Shown in pieces: positions 11,237 through 39,031 of a stretch of 64,000 nt of DNA. Location of the stretch: NCBI GenBank assembly GCA_021234155.1, contig JAJEKV010000031.1:6402748-6466747 (forward strand), given 5' to 3'. A program made the position numbers and the translations under genes. Position 1 is the stretch's first letter. Each line of letters starts with the position of its first letter. Source of the DNA: Isoetes taiwanensis. Lineage: Eukaryota > Streptophyta > Lycopodiopsida > Isoetales > Isoetaceae. The notes under the pieces were generated by a model. That model ran no database searches, was not told the DNA's origin, and worked only from the letters and a program-made list of their open reading frames with translations.

Positions 11237-14200
11237 TAATCTTGGTAGACCGAATCATAGCACTGGCCATGTCCTAACTCGTTGGAGTATTAACGTAGAA
11301 AATTCTCCTAAGTTCCACATAGTATGCCCAAGCATCGTCTCTCGACAAAAAGAGGGGTAACTGGGAAGAGAAATGTTAACGAGAAGGGAGAGAGTGTGTT
11401 AAGTTTTGGCAGAAAGAGGTCACTTGCTCCAGGAAGCTATAACTTTTTGTAGAAGCTTAGATGAAGGCGATTGTTGCGCCATTGTGTCGGGAACACTTGA
11501 ATTAGCTAAACCCCCCTAAAAGCCCCATAGGGAGATGCTCAAGATGAAAGATTTGCAAAACGTGGAGTGAACATGGAAAAACAACTTTAGAATTTAGATT
11601 TAAAATGCGAAAACCCCCCTTCACACCACTTTATACGTGTCCAATAAAGAAGCCATATAAAAAATTTTATACGACAAAAAAAATTAATTTTTTTTCTTGA
11701 AGTGGCATAAGGAGAGACAAAGAGACTTAGAATTGGATTTAAAGGAGAACAACCCCCAAGAGGTCCCCAACTTAATCTAAAGGTTACTACCCCATCTGAA
11801 GAGCTTTTCTAAAGGCTCCTTCAGCTAAATATTCTTTATGTTTCCAATATCAACCATGTTCTTTCACAATTAACTTATTATTTTCTTCGGTTGTCATGTC
11901 AACTTCAACTTTTGATCAGTTTCAAATATTGTCATCTTCGGACCCCTCATAATGAGAAGAAGGTATTACACCGTCTCAATCTTAAAATAGAAAACCTCTA
12001 TGTTTGAACCTTCGTTAGCAAACGCCGTAGGATTCTCCATTCTTATTCTCCTCTTAGGGTTCTTAAAGTCATACTCAATAAGAGCTGAATACCTCCAGTC
12101 AAGGGATCCTCGTGCCTCTACTTAGAAATTCAGCATTGATCCCCCTGAGTAAGGTACTTCTAAGAATATACAGACTGTCGGTCTATATAATCTACTCTAT
12201 ACACCTCATCGTGATTCTTATTGGGACTTGGAATTGCTATTCATTGCCGTTTTGTCAGTTATCATAATTGGCAAAGTCACCATCCTTCTCTTCTTCCCTC
12301 ATTGGATGGGATATTTCATACGTCCTGTTATTCCCACACCTAATTGATACTCTCAGCTTTTAACACTGATTTAATTCATCGGTATCTAGAACCCTTGAAT
12401 CATTAAAGTCTCATTATCTGTTCTTCCAACTCTATTCCAACCATCCTCGTGATGTTTTTGAATATAACATCATCATATATTCTATGCTTACTCTGGTTAA
12501 TTCCCTGACTCAAACTCTTTTCATGTCCCTTAGTACGTTGTACCTACTGAAGATCGTCAACTCCAGACAATTGGGATAACTTGAATGCTTATCTCTGGTA
12601 GATCATACTTCGTCCAATATCTTCATATATAAGCATATCATTATGCGTATTCTTGAAACCTTATCAGGTAACATTCCATTTGCCTTGCATGAATATCCTA
12701 CTACCTTCCTGTCTGGCATAAATCTAACTATCACAGTCGACAACCTTGCTATCATCACTAATGTAGTATTCGATACTACTCAACTTTTACCAACATTCAC
12801 GACCCTTACCTTGTTATTATGTAATATAGTAACATGTGTAAGCCATTCCTAGATCTAAAGTCATATGTGATTGTTAGACATAGCCACATAGTTATGTTTA
12901 TAATTGCCGGCCATATCGTACAATCCTCAGTACCTACAAGTCTAACACATGTGTTTCTCCATGTATAATTCTGTGTATCTTTCATTATAATCCGCTCCCA
13001 TATAACAATTTAGTGGATGATGTTATCCACCAAAAATTCCACTTCTTCTTGCCATATACGCATTTTCTCAACTCATTCTATTGTACCACATACATGTTGT
13101 GGTTTTAACACCACACTTTCCAGAATCTCTGATTAATACCCATAGAACAACCCTAGTTCGGCTTGCTCCCCAAGCTCTAGTCACACATTCAACAATGAGA
13201 GTTGTCACCTTTCCTAGTGAACGTGTTCAATGCCTAGTATAGGAACTCTTCTCTCCATTATTTTTGTATATCATACGGACTGTGCACTAAAAGTTCTATT
13301 ATACACCCTTTCTTCTTTGCTTATGGATTAAATGTTCCTAGTAGGCATATACCAACAAGAGCTACTCTTGGAGAGACAAACCACAGTACCAAGTCAAGAC
13401 CACACATTCTCCTTCGAGAGTTGTCCATCGGGCACCTACCTTGTTCACACTTTGGGTTATTCAAAGTGTCCCTTCAAATTTTCTATATTTGAAATGTTGT
13501 TCACAACAAATCTCACACATGTCATCTGGGTACATTGTTTGCCTTTCTAACATTCGAAGCTTCAAAAATCCTTCAGGGATGGAGAATAGACTTTGTTCAA
13601 GCCAACATCACTCTCCAGACTATTGCAAAACGAAAGCATTTGCATACTCTCCAGGCAAATGCAAAATACTCCAAGTATTTCAATTAAGGGCTATGTTACA
13701 AATGGCAACTGCAAAGGGCTCTGCAACAAAATATTCTTCTTCTTATATCCCAAATCATCTGCTACAAAGCTACAAAAGGTATCTACAACAAGCTCCAGGC
13801 ATTTTGCATTGCACCTTTACAAGTGGCAACTGCCATCTTCCAAGCGTTGGCATTTAATCTTGCTACAAATAGCATCGGCCAAGTTCTCCAGGCTTATCGC
13901 TTTAGATCTCTGCTACAACATATCGTAAAAACCTGAATATAATATGGAGATTGTGAAGGATGTGATCATCTGTATCGTCCTCCAAGCATGTGCAGAATGA
14001 TGTGAGCATCTGTAAAATACTCCAGGTGTATGCAATGTTCTCTAGACTTTCTGTTTTAGAGCTCTGCTATCAACGACATCTTCTGGGTTCTCCAGGTATT
14101 TCGAAATGGAGCCTAGCTGTAAATAGTATATAGAAAGTCCATCAAGCTTCTACATGGTCCTCCGGGCATTTTGAAATAGAGCTCTGCTATAGATGCATCT

Positions 14201-16109
14201 GCCAAATCCATCTGATCTTCTTCTTGGATCTTTAGATGGTGACGAGATTCTGTTCAAGCCTGCTTGGCTCTAAATCTGAAGATATGAAAACATGGAAATA
14301 TGGAGCTGGCAATTTCGTGTGCACATCTAGGCTCTACCATATCCAATATGGTAGCCGCTCAAGCTAGAAACGATTGTATATAATGGTCAATAAATAAAAT
14401 ATTATGTTTACCATATGTTTCATAAGAATCACCATTTGGCCAATGCCAATAGGTTAAATGCCAAACTGGCCCCAGTCTATAATTACATCCCATACTTGAG
14501 AAAGTTTTGCCATGTTAAATAACATACCTAGCTAAATCGTGAGTTATAGTCCAATTCCAATATTGGAAAAAATCCATGATTGGACCTACACAGTCAGACA
14601 TTGCTTCCTAGTAGACAATGGCCCTTGAATTTCATGCAATCCAAGGTAATCATTTGATTAAATGCACCTAATAGTGAATATCAAATAAAAAAAAACTACC
14701 CAAAAATATTTCTAAAGATGTTGGCTAGTGTACCTGCCGAGAGTTTATTGCCAAAGACTAAAAACCTCGCCCTTTCAGATTTTCGAGGAAAAACCCTAGT
14801 GATAAAATGATAAGCCATCAGCAAAGGGCTTGGACAAAACCCAAGGCTACTAAATTTACTCCCATAAAAGTATCCTACAATACAAGAAGAGTTGAGGTCA
14901 TGCGTCACCACTATAACTGCACATCACCGACCCTAGAACAAATGATAAGAAAATAAAACCTCCAAAAAGGGAGGAGTTGTTTAGGTGTGCCATGCACACA
15001 AAACCTCTTCAAAATTGAGGGACTCGCCATGCGCGCCATGCAACAATTTAAAAACAACATTATACACAAATTAAGGGAGGGAGGGTGGGATTCAAGGTGA
15101 CTGCTGAGAGATGAGAAAGCAACGATAAGAAGTCTATGAGCAACAAAAGTAGGCCATATTGTTTAATAATCAATAGAGTTTGGGAGCCCATTCCACAAAA
15201 GCGGGAGTTTCCACTGTCGGAAGCAACTCCTCCCATTGTTCTGAGATGGGTGATCAAACTCCATCACCCGACAACAAGGAAATTGGAAGCGACTGACACC
15301 TGGATTTTGCTGTGTTAACGAAGTGGTTGCCCCACTTTCCATTCTAGAGTGGAGACTAGGATAGTGTGGCAACACGAGAATCATCATCCACAATTCGATT
15401 TCCTCACATTGACCATGTATTGCATGTCTGTATATTTGATGGCATTAAAATTTAATTCAGATTGTGAACCTATGGTTTATTACACTTAAGCTAGTGCTTA
15501 ACTCTTATATCAAGATTAACAAGATTAGACTTAGATTCGACTATTGAGCATAGGCCATTAGGCAGCATATTCAAAGAGTTGGGGGATGGCTTGCATAAAA
15601 AACATATCATTTGATACTATGGTTAGATACCTATGGCTATTGATGGATGAAATTGGAATCACAAAGGTTTTATTAGTTAGAGCTAAAAGATAAAGCTAAT
15701 ACATTCCTCATGTCCAATTAAATGTATAGCATATAGCGAGGAGTCACTGCTGATGCGCAAAATGTGAAGCATGGATGGCCTGTCCAAATGCGGATAAAAC
15801 AAAAGGCGAATGGCCTTAAATTGCCACCAATATGGTCCACTCATTGTAATCTTTGTGCCACCAAAAATAAGAATGCCCATTGCGATGGTGTCACGTGGTT
15901 TCACATGGCATGACCATTGAATTTGATAATCCCCATAAAATCCACCAACTACAAGCCTCCCCAATGCACCTTCCTCCAGAGGAGAGGTGAGGAAGGATAG
16001 ATAGATAGACTTATCATTGACTAGTGAATAGGATTTTACATTTGGATTATAGCTCTCAACATCTAAAAGACGTGATTAAAAATTGACAATTTGATTGTAG
16101 CTATTTAAA
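11237..16109. other. Long stretch without recognisable gene
   Basis: This should begin with the internal region of the LTR element, but I find no gag or pol motif on either strand. The DNA has many stops in all frames. Part of it (about 13560-14240) is a degenerate repeat listed separately. The far right end is the 3' flank of PHYLLO. Confidence 0.5.
13560..14240. repeat. Degenerate minisatellite-like repeat
   Basis: Related phrases recur at irregular spacing: CTCCAGGCATTTTG, CTCCAGGCAAATGC, CTCCAGGTATTTCG and CTCCGGGCATTTTG, usually followed within 20-40 bases by AGAGCTCTGCTA or GCTCTGCTATA. The units are too diverged for a fixed period by eye. No protein is preserved. Confidence 0.5.
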
Positions 16110-31999
<15,890 letters not shown>

Positions 32000-32125
32000 T
32001 GCGTTCAATTTTGATGCAGCTCTCTCTCTCCCCTCTTACCCAGAGTTCTTGCACTCAATCTTAATCTCATTCGTTATCTATATACTGTTTGGCCCACCAT
32101 TGGAGGCGCTTATTTCTATTGTATT
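32000..32125 (-). promoter_or_regulatory. PHYLLO 5' flank (5' UTR and proximal promoter region)
   Basis: The 126 bases upstream of the PHYLLO ATG, before the duplicated segment begins. They should hold the 5' UTR. I see no convincing TATA box or named regulatory motif. The core promoter may lie inside the duplicated repeat to the right. Confidence 0.35.
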
Positions 32126-33210
32126 TATACGATACGAGGAAAGGAAAAACGGATGCCACCATTTGACAATGAGAATAGTTAGATCTCATATTCCCCGTGA
32201 AATGGTGCATCAATTTCACGGCTTAAATACGATTGACATGGAATTCTTAAGACTATTCACTAATGGCATTATTGACCATGAGGACTTGTTAGTCTAAGAA
32301 TGTTGTCTCACCTTCAAGACTTGCATTATTGACACCAATGTCTACTAAAGAAATTTGTTGCATAGGATTGAAAAAGTTATCACCAAAGAAATTAGTGGCC
32401 ATGGACTTGTAAGTCTAAGAAACATTAAGTCCCATAGAATTGACAATCAAAAGCTTCTTTCATGAAAAAGTTTTAGAAGTGCTAGTCAAATGACAAGCAA
32501 TGTTTCAGTGATGGAAAGAAAATATAGTTGAATTGTAAATAGAGTGGTGAATCATTGCATCTTCCATTAACAGAAGCATTATTAAAAACTCTTCTAATAT
32601 CCAGTAAAGAACTTCCTGACCATGGGGACGTGTTAGTCTCTCTAAGCAATTCTAGAATATCATATTCATTCCTCGACTATGGGTGATTGTGATAATCCTA
32701 GGAGTACATCATAATTATATGGTCGTCGAATGTTGTGAATAAGATTCAGAATCATATATCTTGGCTATAATTCTTTAACTTTACCAAGTGAACTATCCTA
32801 TATTTCATTGTTGTGGCATATGTGGTTTAATCTTATACAAGAAATTTATCGCGATGGCCAAGGCCGCCGCGAACATTTCTTTGTCCCATATGCTGCAGAA
32901 GACGTTTTATATAGAGTCGAAAGGATTTTAGTTTTGAACCTGCAAAAGTTGAACTAACTATGTCTAAGCTTGGATAATTCTAAACTCCCATATTTATCCA
33001 GATAAATGATTTTGCAAAAATTTAGATAAGAACTTTACAATGAATTTGAGCTCCATAACCTATGATAGGAGGGAAAAACTAGCTCATTAGACTAGACTTG
33101 GTGTTGTCCAACATTTGATGATGCACTTAAGATTTTAAGTCATAGCATGAGAAAACATCTTTATTTGGTTTTGAACCAAATATTGTCTATCTACACATAC
33201 ACATTCATCT
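32126..33210. repeat. 1.08-kb direct duplication, copy 1
   Basis: Nearly identical to 34211-35289 in the same orientation, from TATACGATACGAG to CATTCATCT, with scattered point changes. No conserved coding region. It contains a P1 palindrome at 32838-32883. The two copies are separated by about 1 kb of unrelated DNA. Confidence 0.93.
32838..32883. repeat. GC-rich palindrome, family P1, copy b
   Basis: Left arm CAAGAAATTTATCGCG, centre GGCCAAGGCC, right arm CCGCGAACATTTCTTTG. Both the asymmetric arm (TTTATCGCG) and the centre (CCAAGG) are the reverse complement of copy a at 5309-5353. This copy is therefore inverted relative to copy a, and its centre is inverted relative to the paralogous copy at 34918. 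Confidence 0.85.
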
Positions 33211-34210
33211 TATGTGAAATTGAGGCTCCCCAAAAGAGTATGCTTGAAACTTTGATCTCGCATTTTTTCGAGCCACAAGCCAATTATCCATTGGTTTGTT
33301 ACCTTTTAGGTACCCATCAATAACTGCGATACTTAATATATGGTAATCATCAAGTCGTAATCACAGTTTGCAACATCCAAAACATCACAAGACCCATGCA
33401 AATCCGCTTTACAGAGACCAACGACAACACCAATATGATTTCCCTCCCACATAATGGCAAACCGACCAACTATACCAGATTGCACATGCCATTATAGTAT
33501 ACATTCATATAGCCACTATTGTATAGCCACCACTGAACCACTGCATACAGTAATTTCCAATCAAACAATTCAGGAAAGTTGCAATTGACACATCATAGAC
33601 CCTGCAATGCATCAGAAGCTTTAGTAAAATAACTGCAACTGTGAATGGTTTTCCTGTCCAAATATGTGCAAATGCATTTTAAAGCATATTTTCTTTTCAA
33701 ACAATTACCTTAACTGAATAGGGTTTAAAGAGGCCCTTAAATGTCTTGAATGACATACTTAGAGAGTTCTGGAAAACCAGGAGAATGATGATCTTCAATA
33801 TTTATGCTGAAAGCCTGCTGAACTTTCTCGGGTACATTATAGAGTCTCTGGTGCCTACATAGATAGTACTCCATATCTGCGCAGCCTCTAGCACAATCGG
33901 CAAAGAGCTTGTACCCAAAAGGAATGAAAACAAAGAAAAACTAAAGCTCCATAATCGAAGCATTTGAATGCTTCTGCTTTAGTATTGTTTACCTATTCCA
34001 GAGTTTTCCTTGCAAAGATAGATTTCCAAGCACTGGAAAATATCACTTCAACTATCATCTTCAATGCCGGGAAGTGCATTTCCTGTCATTTCCAATGCTA
34101 GGGAGAATGCTTCAAGGGAAAGAAAATGTAAATGAAAAAGAATACGTATCTACAACTGCCCATATGAACAAAAACATCTCTCAAATAGAAATAACGGTTG
34201 GCATTCTCTT
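33211..34210. other. Spacer between duplicated segments
   Basis: No gene recognised. AT-rich, all frames interrupted, no match to the flanking duplicates seen by eye. Confidence 0.5.
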
Positions 34211-35289
34211 TATACGATACGAGCAAAAGACGGATGCCACCATTTGACAATGAGAATAGTTAGATCTTATATTCCTGAGAAATAGTGCATCAATTTCAAG
34301 GCTTAAATACGATTGACATGGAATTCTTAAGATTATTCACTAATGGCATTATTGACCATGAGGACTTGTTAGTCTAAGAATGTTGTCTCACCTTCAAGAC
34401 TTGCATTATTGACACCCATGTCTACTAAAGAAATTTGTTGCATAGGATTGAAAAAGTTATCACCAAAGAAATTAGTGGCCATGGACTTGTAAGTCTAAGA
34501 ATCATTAAGTCCTATAGAATTGACAATCAAAAGCTTCTTTCATGAAAAAGTTTTAGAAGTGCTAGTCAAATGACAAGCAATATTTTAGTGATGGAAAGAA
34601 AATATAGTTGAATTGTAAATAGAGTGATGAATCATTGCATCTTCCATTAACAGAAGCATTATTAAAAACTCTTCTAATATCCAGTAAAGAACTTCCTAAC
34701 CATGGGGACGTGTTAGTCTCTCTAAGCAATTCTAGAATATCATATTCATTCCTCGACTATGGGTGATTGTGATAATCCTAGGAGTGCATCATAATTATAT
34801 GGTCATCGAATGTTGTCAATAAGATTCAGAATCATATATCTTGGCTATAATTCTTTAACTTTACCAAGTGAACTATCCTATATTTCATTGTTGTGGCATA
34901 TGTGGTTTAATCTTATACAAGAAATGTTCGCGGCGACCTTGGCCGTCGCGAACATTTCTTGTGTCCCATATGCTGCAGAAGACGTTTTGTATAGAGTCGA
35001 AAGGATTTTAGTTTTGAACCTGCAAAAGTTGGAACTAACTGTGTCTAAGCCTGGATAATTCTAAACTCCCATATTTATCCAGATAAATGATTTTGCAAAA
35101 ATTTAGATAAGAACTTTACAATGAATTTGAGCTCCATAACCTATGATAGGAGGGAAAAACTAGCTCATTAGACTAGACTTGATGTTGTCCAACATTTGAT
35201 GATGCACTTAAGATCCTTTAAGTCATAGCATGAGAAAACATCTTCATTTGGTTTTGAACCAAATATTATCTACACATACACATTCATCT
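34211..35289. repeat. 1.08-kb direct duplication, copy 2
   Basis: Partner of 32126-33210 in the same orientation. The short open frame at 34810-35058 exists only by chance base changes and shows no domain. It carries palindrome copy c. Confidence 0.93.
34918..34961. repeat. GC-rich palindrome, family P1, copy c
   Basis: Left arm CAAGAAATGTTCGCGGCG, centre CCTTGG, right arm CGTCGCGAACATTTCTTG. Unlike the other copies, both outer arms carry the GAACATTT form, so it is more symmetrical. The central CCTTGG is opposite to the CCAAGG of the paralogous position in copy 1 of the duplication. Confidence 0.85.
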
Positions 35290-35324
35290 ACATTTTGCAT
35301 GATTGTTTACGGCAAATATTTTTG

Positions 35325-35528
35325 TTGACGTGGAGATAGGTGGGATTTGAACCCACATTATAGCCATATGTCCTTGGGCCCGTAGGATAGATGGATGATG
35401 TACTTAATAATCATAGAATTCCAAAGCTCTTTTCTTTTTTCCTTCATCCGGTGGGAGACAGTGGGTTTTGAGTTTTGAGTCTGGATGGGCTAGCCCATGA
35501 CCATTGACCTAACCACTCGGCCACCACC
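35325..35528 (-). repeat. tRNA-derived (SINE-like) sequence
   Basis: On the minus strand, GTGGCCGAGTGGTTAGG (about 35522-35506) matches a Ser/Leu-type tRNA D-arm and Pol III A box. It is followed by ATGGGCTAGCCCAT in the anticodon-arm position and a 3' side ending TCTCCCACC that can pair with GGTGG. A separate B-box-like GTGGGTTCAAATCCCACC lies further on (about 35368-35351). The spacing does not fit an intact tRNA. It looks like a tRNA-derived SINE or tRNA pseudogene inserted just downstream of the HAD-like fragment. Confidence 0.45.
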
Positions 35529-35539
35529 AACAATTTGTG

Positions 35540-35722
35540 AACACCAGATCTTGGATACACCCATTTGGTCTTTGTCTCTAGAACCCCTCCAGGAAAAGGA
35601 GGTGCAGCACGGTACTCTGCCTTGGAGAAGGACTTGATAAGAACTCCATTCATGTCGAAGAGGATAAGTTTGTTGTTATTTGAAGTAGTCTCCACTCTGC
35701 ACAATGCATATTTCAAGTTCAC
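35540..35722 (-). pseudogene. HAD/FCP1-like fragment
   Basis: The minus-strand reading NNKLILFDMNGVLIKSF is the first motif of a HAD-type phosphatase domain of the FCP1-like class. It is followed by WVYPRSGVHKLL, which fits the next conserved block (R-PGV-x-FL). The usual DxDx(T/V) is DxNG, so the second catalytic Asp is Asn, as in the copy at 61 kb. The frame then runs into the tRNA-like sequence and has no continuation, so this is a gene fragment. A Lys/Arg-rich open frame at 36248-36006 may be an upstream piece; that is inference. Confidence 0.55.
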
Positions 35723-35729
35723 AATTTTT

Positions 35730-38070
35730 TTTGATACTTAAGAATAATACAATCGCGCTACGCGCGAGACATGTAAATGATCCATATAAAAAAGATCCAT
35801 ATGACTTATTCTTTTGTGGGTGAAGTCGCCTTTTCTCCCATCTTGGATGTCCTATCTTATTCTTCAGCTCTGATAGGACTAGGGTCAGTTTGTTTAGGAA
35901 GAACAGAAGTATTCTGTATATCTGGTTCCTGTGGATTTACCTTAAGAATTTTCTCATCTTCTGATAAGGCCTTTGCCAACTTCTCCTGAGTCTGTGGATC
36001 CATGATTAGTGGTGGACTTCGTAATTCAGTTTGACTTTCTTCTGAAGCTGACTCCTCATCAGAGACAGTTTCTTCTGAAGTGCCATCCCCTCCTGCATCC
36101 TCCTCCTCAGACTCTTGCTCGCCTCCTCCTTCTTTCTCTCCCTTTTTGCATCATTTTGACCTTGCCGACTCTCCCTCTGTGCTTGCTTCCCTTGATATGT
36201 CAGATGATGCATCTCCACATCAGGATAATAAGGTGGAGTCCCGGTCATTGGTGATAGTCAAAATTGAGGCGATAGTTGACCCATTGTTTTCGTTAGGTGG
36301 CATAACCTGCTTGGTTCAGGATTCATCCTAGATGGCGCATATGTGGACCAACGGTGGTGTTATCTTATTCCACAATGGCACCCCTGTTTCTGCTGACGGC
36401 TTGCCCTATTCTCGGTTATGGCGGGAGGAGTTGCACCGATGGTTATGTATGTTCTTTCTTTTGGCGCCTTCACGAACAATAGATGTTCCATGGCTTCCGA
36501 ATCTGTTGGAGGATTTAAGATAAAAAAAAGTATGGTTCTGGAGGGTTTTTGCGCCTCTTGGCATGATTCCCTCCAATTTTGAATGCTTTTTATGCATTTG
36601 GTACCTATTTGGCGAGATCTGGGATGCAAATTCTCAGGATCCTTGACATGGCCAGGTCTGGACCTTTGATCTTTGTTTCTTTGCTTTCAATGCAAATATA
36701 AATAGAGTGCATGCCCCTTTCGAAGTCTGTGCTTCCTCCTGTATCCTTTTGTATCGCCTTTTATGAGTCTCCAGCTTCTTTTTGCTACATTAGGTGATGA
36801 TGTAAGCTTTCAAACTTTTAGTCTAATTCATCCATTCAGGCATGTTTTCTGATTCAGTCTCCATTACGTGCAGTGCAGGTTCATATTCATTCTCTCGTTT
36901 AAGGTTTAGCTTAAGATTCAGAGTTGTGTGAAGCTTTAAGTTGATGAATCAAAGCCCTCGGGAACCCAAGCCCTCTGTTGCATTATTTCTGATGCTTTGC
37001 TTTTAAGCTGGCCCCAGACTTTGCTGAAAAATTTGGGCTATCCCTCGCAGCGTAAATACAATTACTATGGCCTTCATCAATGGAAAAATACACGAGCTCA
37101 TAATGCAAGATATAGTTCCTATTGGCGTGAGTCCTTTTTAGTTTCATGCAGCTCACATTTTAATTCATTTCCATTATGTTTTTACTTATATGGTACCTAC
37201 GTACTTGCAAGATGTAAAGAATGATCCAAAAAAGAGATCATATCAGGGATTCCTGGGGTTCCATCCCAATTCCACCCTTGAAATGCACAAAAGTTCCCCT
37301 CTGGTTTCACAAGGAATCCGTGCTACATTTTGCCAAGCAACTCACTAATATCAATGTCTTGGGCACTCTGTTAGCAGTAAGGGATCAGAGTTGTATCAGC
37401 ATAAGGTTGAAATTTCATTCAGCTTAAGGTTTACTCATACACACAGCCTCTGATTTCAGATGATTATACATCTTTTTGCATACTCAAATCCAAAGTTGGG
37501 GAGGAATTTTGCCTTTCCTCCTGACTCCATGAAAAACTGGCATCTATATACATTATGTAAGCCCAGTTGTTTTCTTTCTCTTGGATTACATTATGAATGC
37601 AATTAAACTTGGATTTTCTACTTGAAACAAAGCTTTGTATTGGTTATATTTTTACATCAATGTTCTTATGTTCTGCAGAAAGAACATAATCAAATGGGAG
37701 CGATCAGTTGTGCAATGAAATACAGACTTTAGTATTTGCTCAAATACAAAGTTATGACAGAAGTTCAGGTTTAATTAGTCTTCTTTAGGTTGTCCTATGC
37801 TTTGTGATATACATCTGCATAAAATTGTTTACAAGCATGCTCGGTTTTAAACGATGATGAAATATTTGTACATTTTATGGATTATGTTCCACTTTGTATG
37901 ATGGCAATGAAGATGTAACTATATGAATCTATGACATGGCCAGATATAAATACACAAATTTCCACTGACAATTCTGTTTTTAATTGTCATATGTATCTGT
38001 ACATCATTTTTTACTTTATATAAGCCTGTTCAATGTTCTCTGCTTTAAATCTGTTTTTGATGTTCTTTCT
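35730..38070. other. Mostly unassigned stretch
   Basis: No recognisable gene. One plus-strand segment at about 37213-37345 reads like coding sequence (NDPKKRSYQGFLGFHPNSTL) but I cannot identify it. A small GC-rich hairpin CGCGCTACGCGCG sits at 35755-35767. Otherwise AT-rich with frequent stops. Confidence 0.4.
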
Positions 38071-38073
38071 TAG

Positions 38074-38147
38074 GAACAGAGGAATTTAGGATTTCTATTC
38101 ATTGACATAGTTGGGGATAATGATGAATGCAAAGAATTCTCAAACAG
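38074..38147 (+). pseudogene. Orphan exon-like segment
   Basis: Bounded by a clean acceptor (TTCTTTCTTAG) and donor (CAG/GTATGC). It encodes RNLGFLFIDIVGDNDECKEF in frame. I found no partner exon with certainty and do not recognise the protein. It could be the remnant of a gene disrupted by the repeats on either side. Confidence 0.35.
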
Positions 38148-38770
38148 GTATGCTCAAGTTTTTGCATTATGACCTTTCTAAGTATTGAACATACTTACTT
38201 CGTTTGTTTTTTTGACAAAGGTAATGGTAATTGGGTCAATTCTCCTTCAACTGCGTCAATTTTTGTAGCTTCTAGGTTGCAGCACTCAAATAATTACTGT
38301 AACCATTAGGGTAATTGATGCATGCCATTTAGGTCTAAGATATCGCTGTTTAGGTAAAATACCTTCACCAATAAGGTAGCATTGCATCACCATTGGGGTG
38401 GGAAATGCCTCACCATTACATGAATACAGCTTCACCATTATGGAGACCTGCAACACACAGTATGAATGCACCATTCAAGCTCTGGTATCACCATTAAGGG
38501 GTCAGCACCCCTTGACTTTGAAGGTAAATTGCGAACAGTAGATTAAGTTTTAGAAAGTAAGGAGAATAGAATTACATTAAGTACATCTTGGAGAACACGT
38601 CTATATAATGTTTTTAGAAAATGATCTTGTGTGGACATTTCTGGGACTCCACCTTACAGCTCCAGAAACTCTTTCTTCTGCTCAGTGGCCACCCAGCTTT
38701 GAAATTTTCTGCCATTGGCTAGAGCTTCACACCCAACCCTACCATTGACAAAGTAGTCACAGACTAAGCC

Positions 38771-39031
38771 TCCCAATCATTTAGGAGTAAAGATGTTGGA
38801 CCCTTGGCTGCTTCATAAGGCCTTTGTGTAGCACTGTTGTCACATCAATGCAAACTTTCTGCTTAAAAACAAATGCTTTAGAACGTGTTTGTATTAAGCA
38901 ACACTTTGAATTAATTCGACAAACATGCAATTTGCTCCTGCTGCATGTCAGCATGTGTTGCTTTGCATGTTGCATGAGGATTCAAGGCCAATGTCTATTT
39001 GATATACGAGGATCAGTATCTGAAGGACAGG
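38771..39031 (-). pseudogene. Duplicated fragment of PHYLLO exon 11 and intron 10
   Basis: Over 90 percent identical by eye to 28756-29016, in the same orientation relative to the window. It contains the first 89 or so bases of the exon coding VCxDVTTVLHKGLMKQP plus about 170 bases of the adjoining intron, including the acceptor TTTTTAAGCAG. The exon is cut before its donor and the copied frame soon meets a stop, so it cannot be functional. At 39031/39032 it joins directly to Copia sequence. Confidence 0.9.

Noticed and set aside
11237-14300. Gag/pol of the LTR element whose primer-binding site is at 11223
   Set aside because: I looked for zinc knuckles, YVDD, DSDW and the integrase D/E motifs on both strands and found none, so no coding feature was called.
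36009-36331. Ser/Pro/Leu-rich plus-strand frames
   Set aside because: They arise from low-complexity CTCCTC-rich DNA opposite a Lys/Arg-rich minus-strand frame and show no domain.
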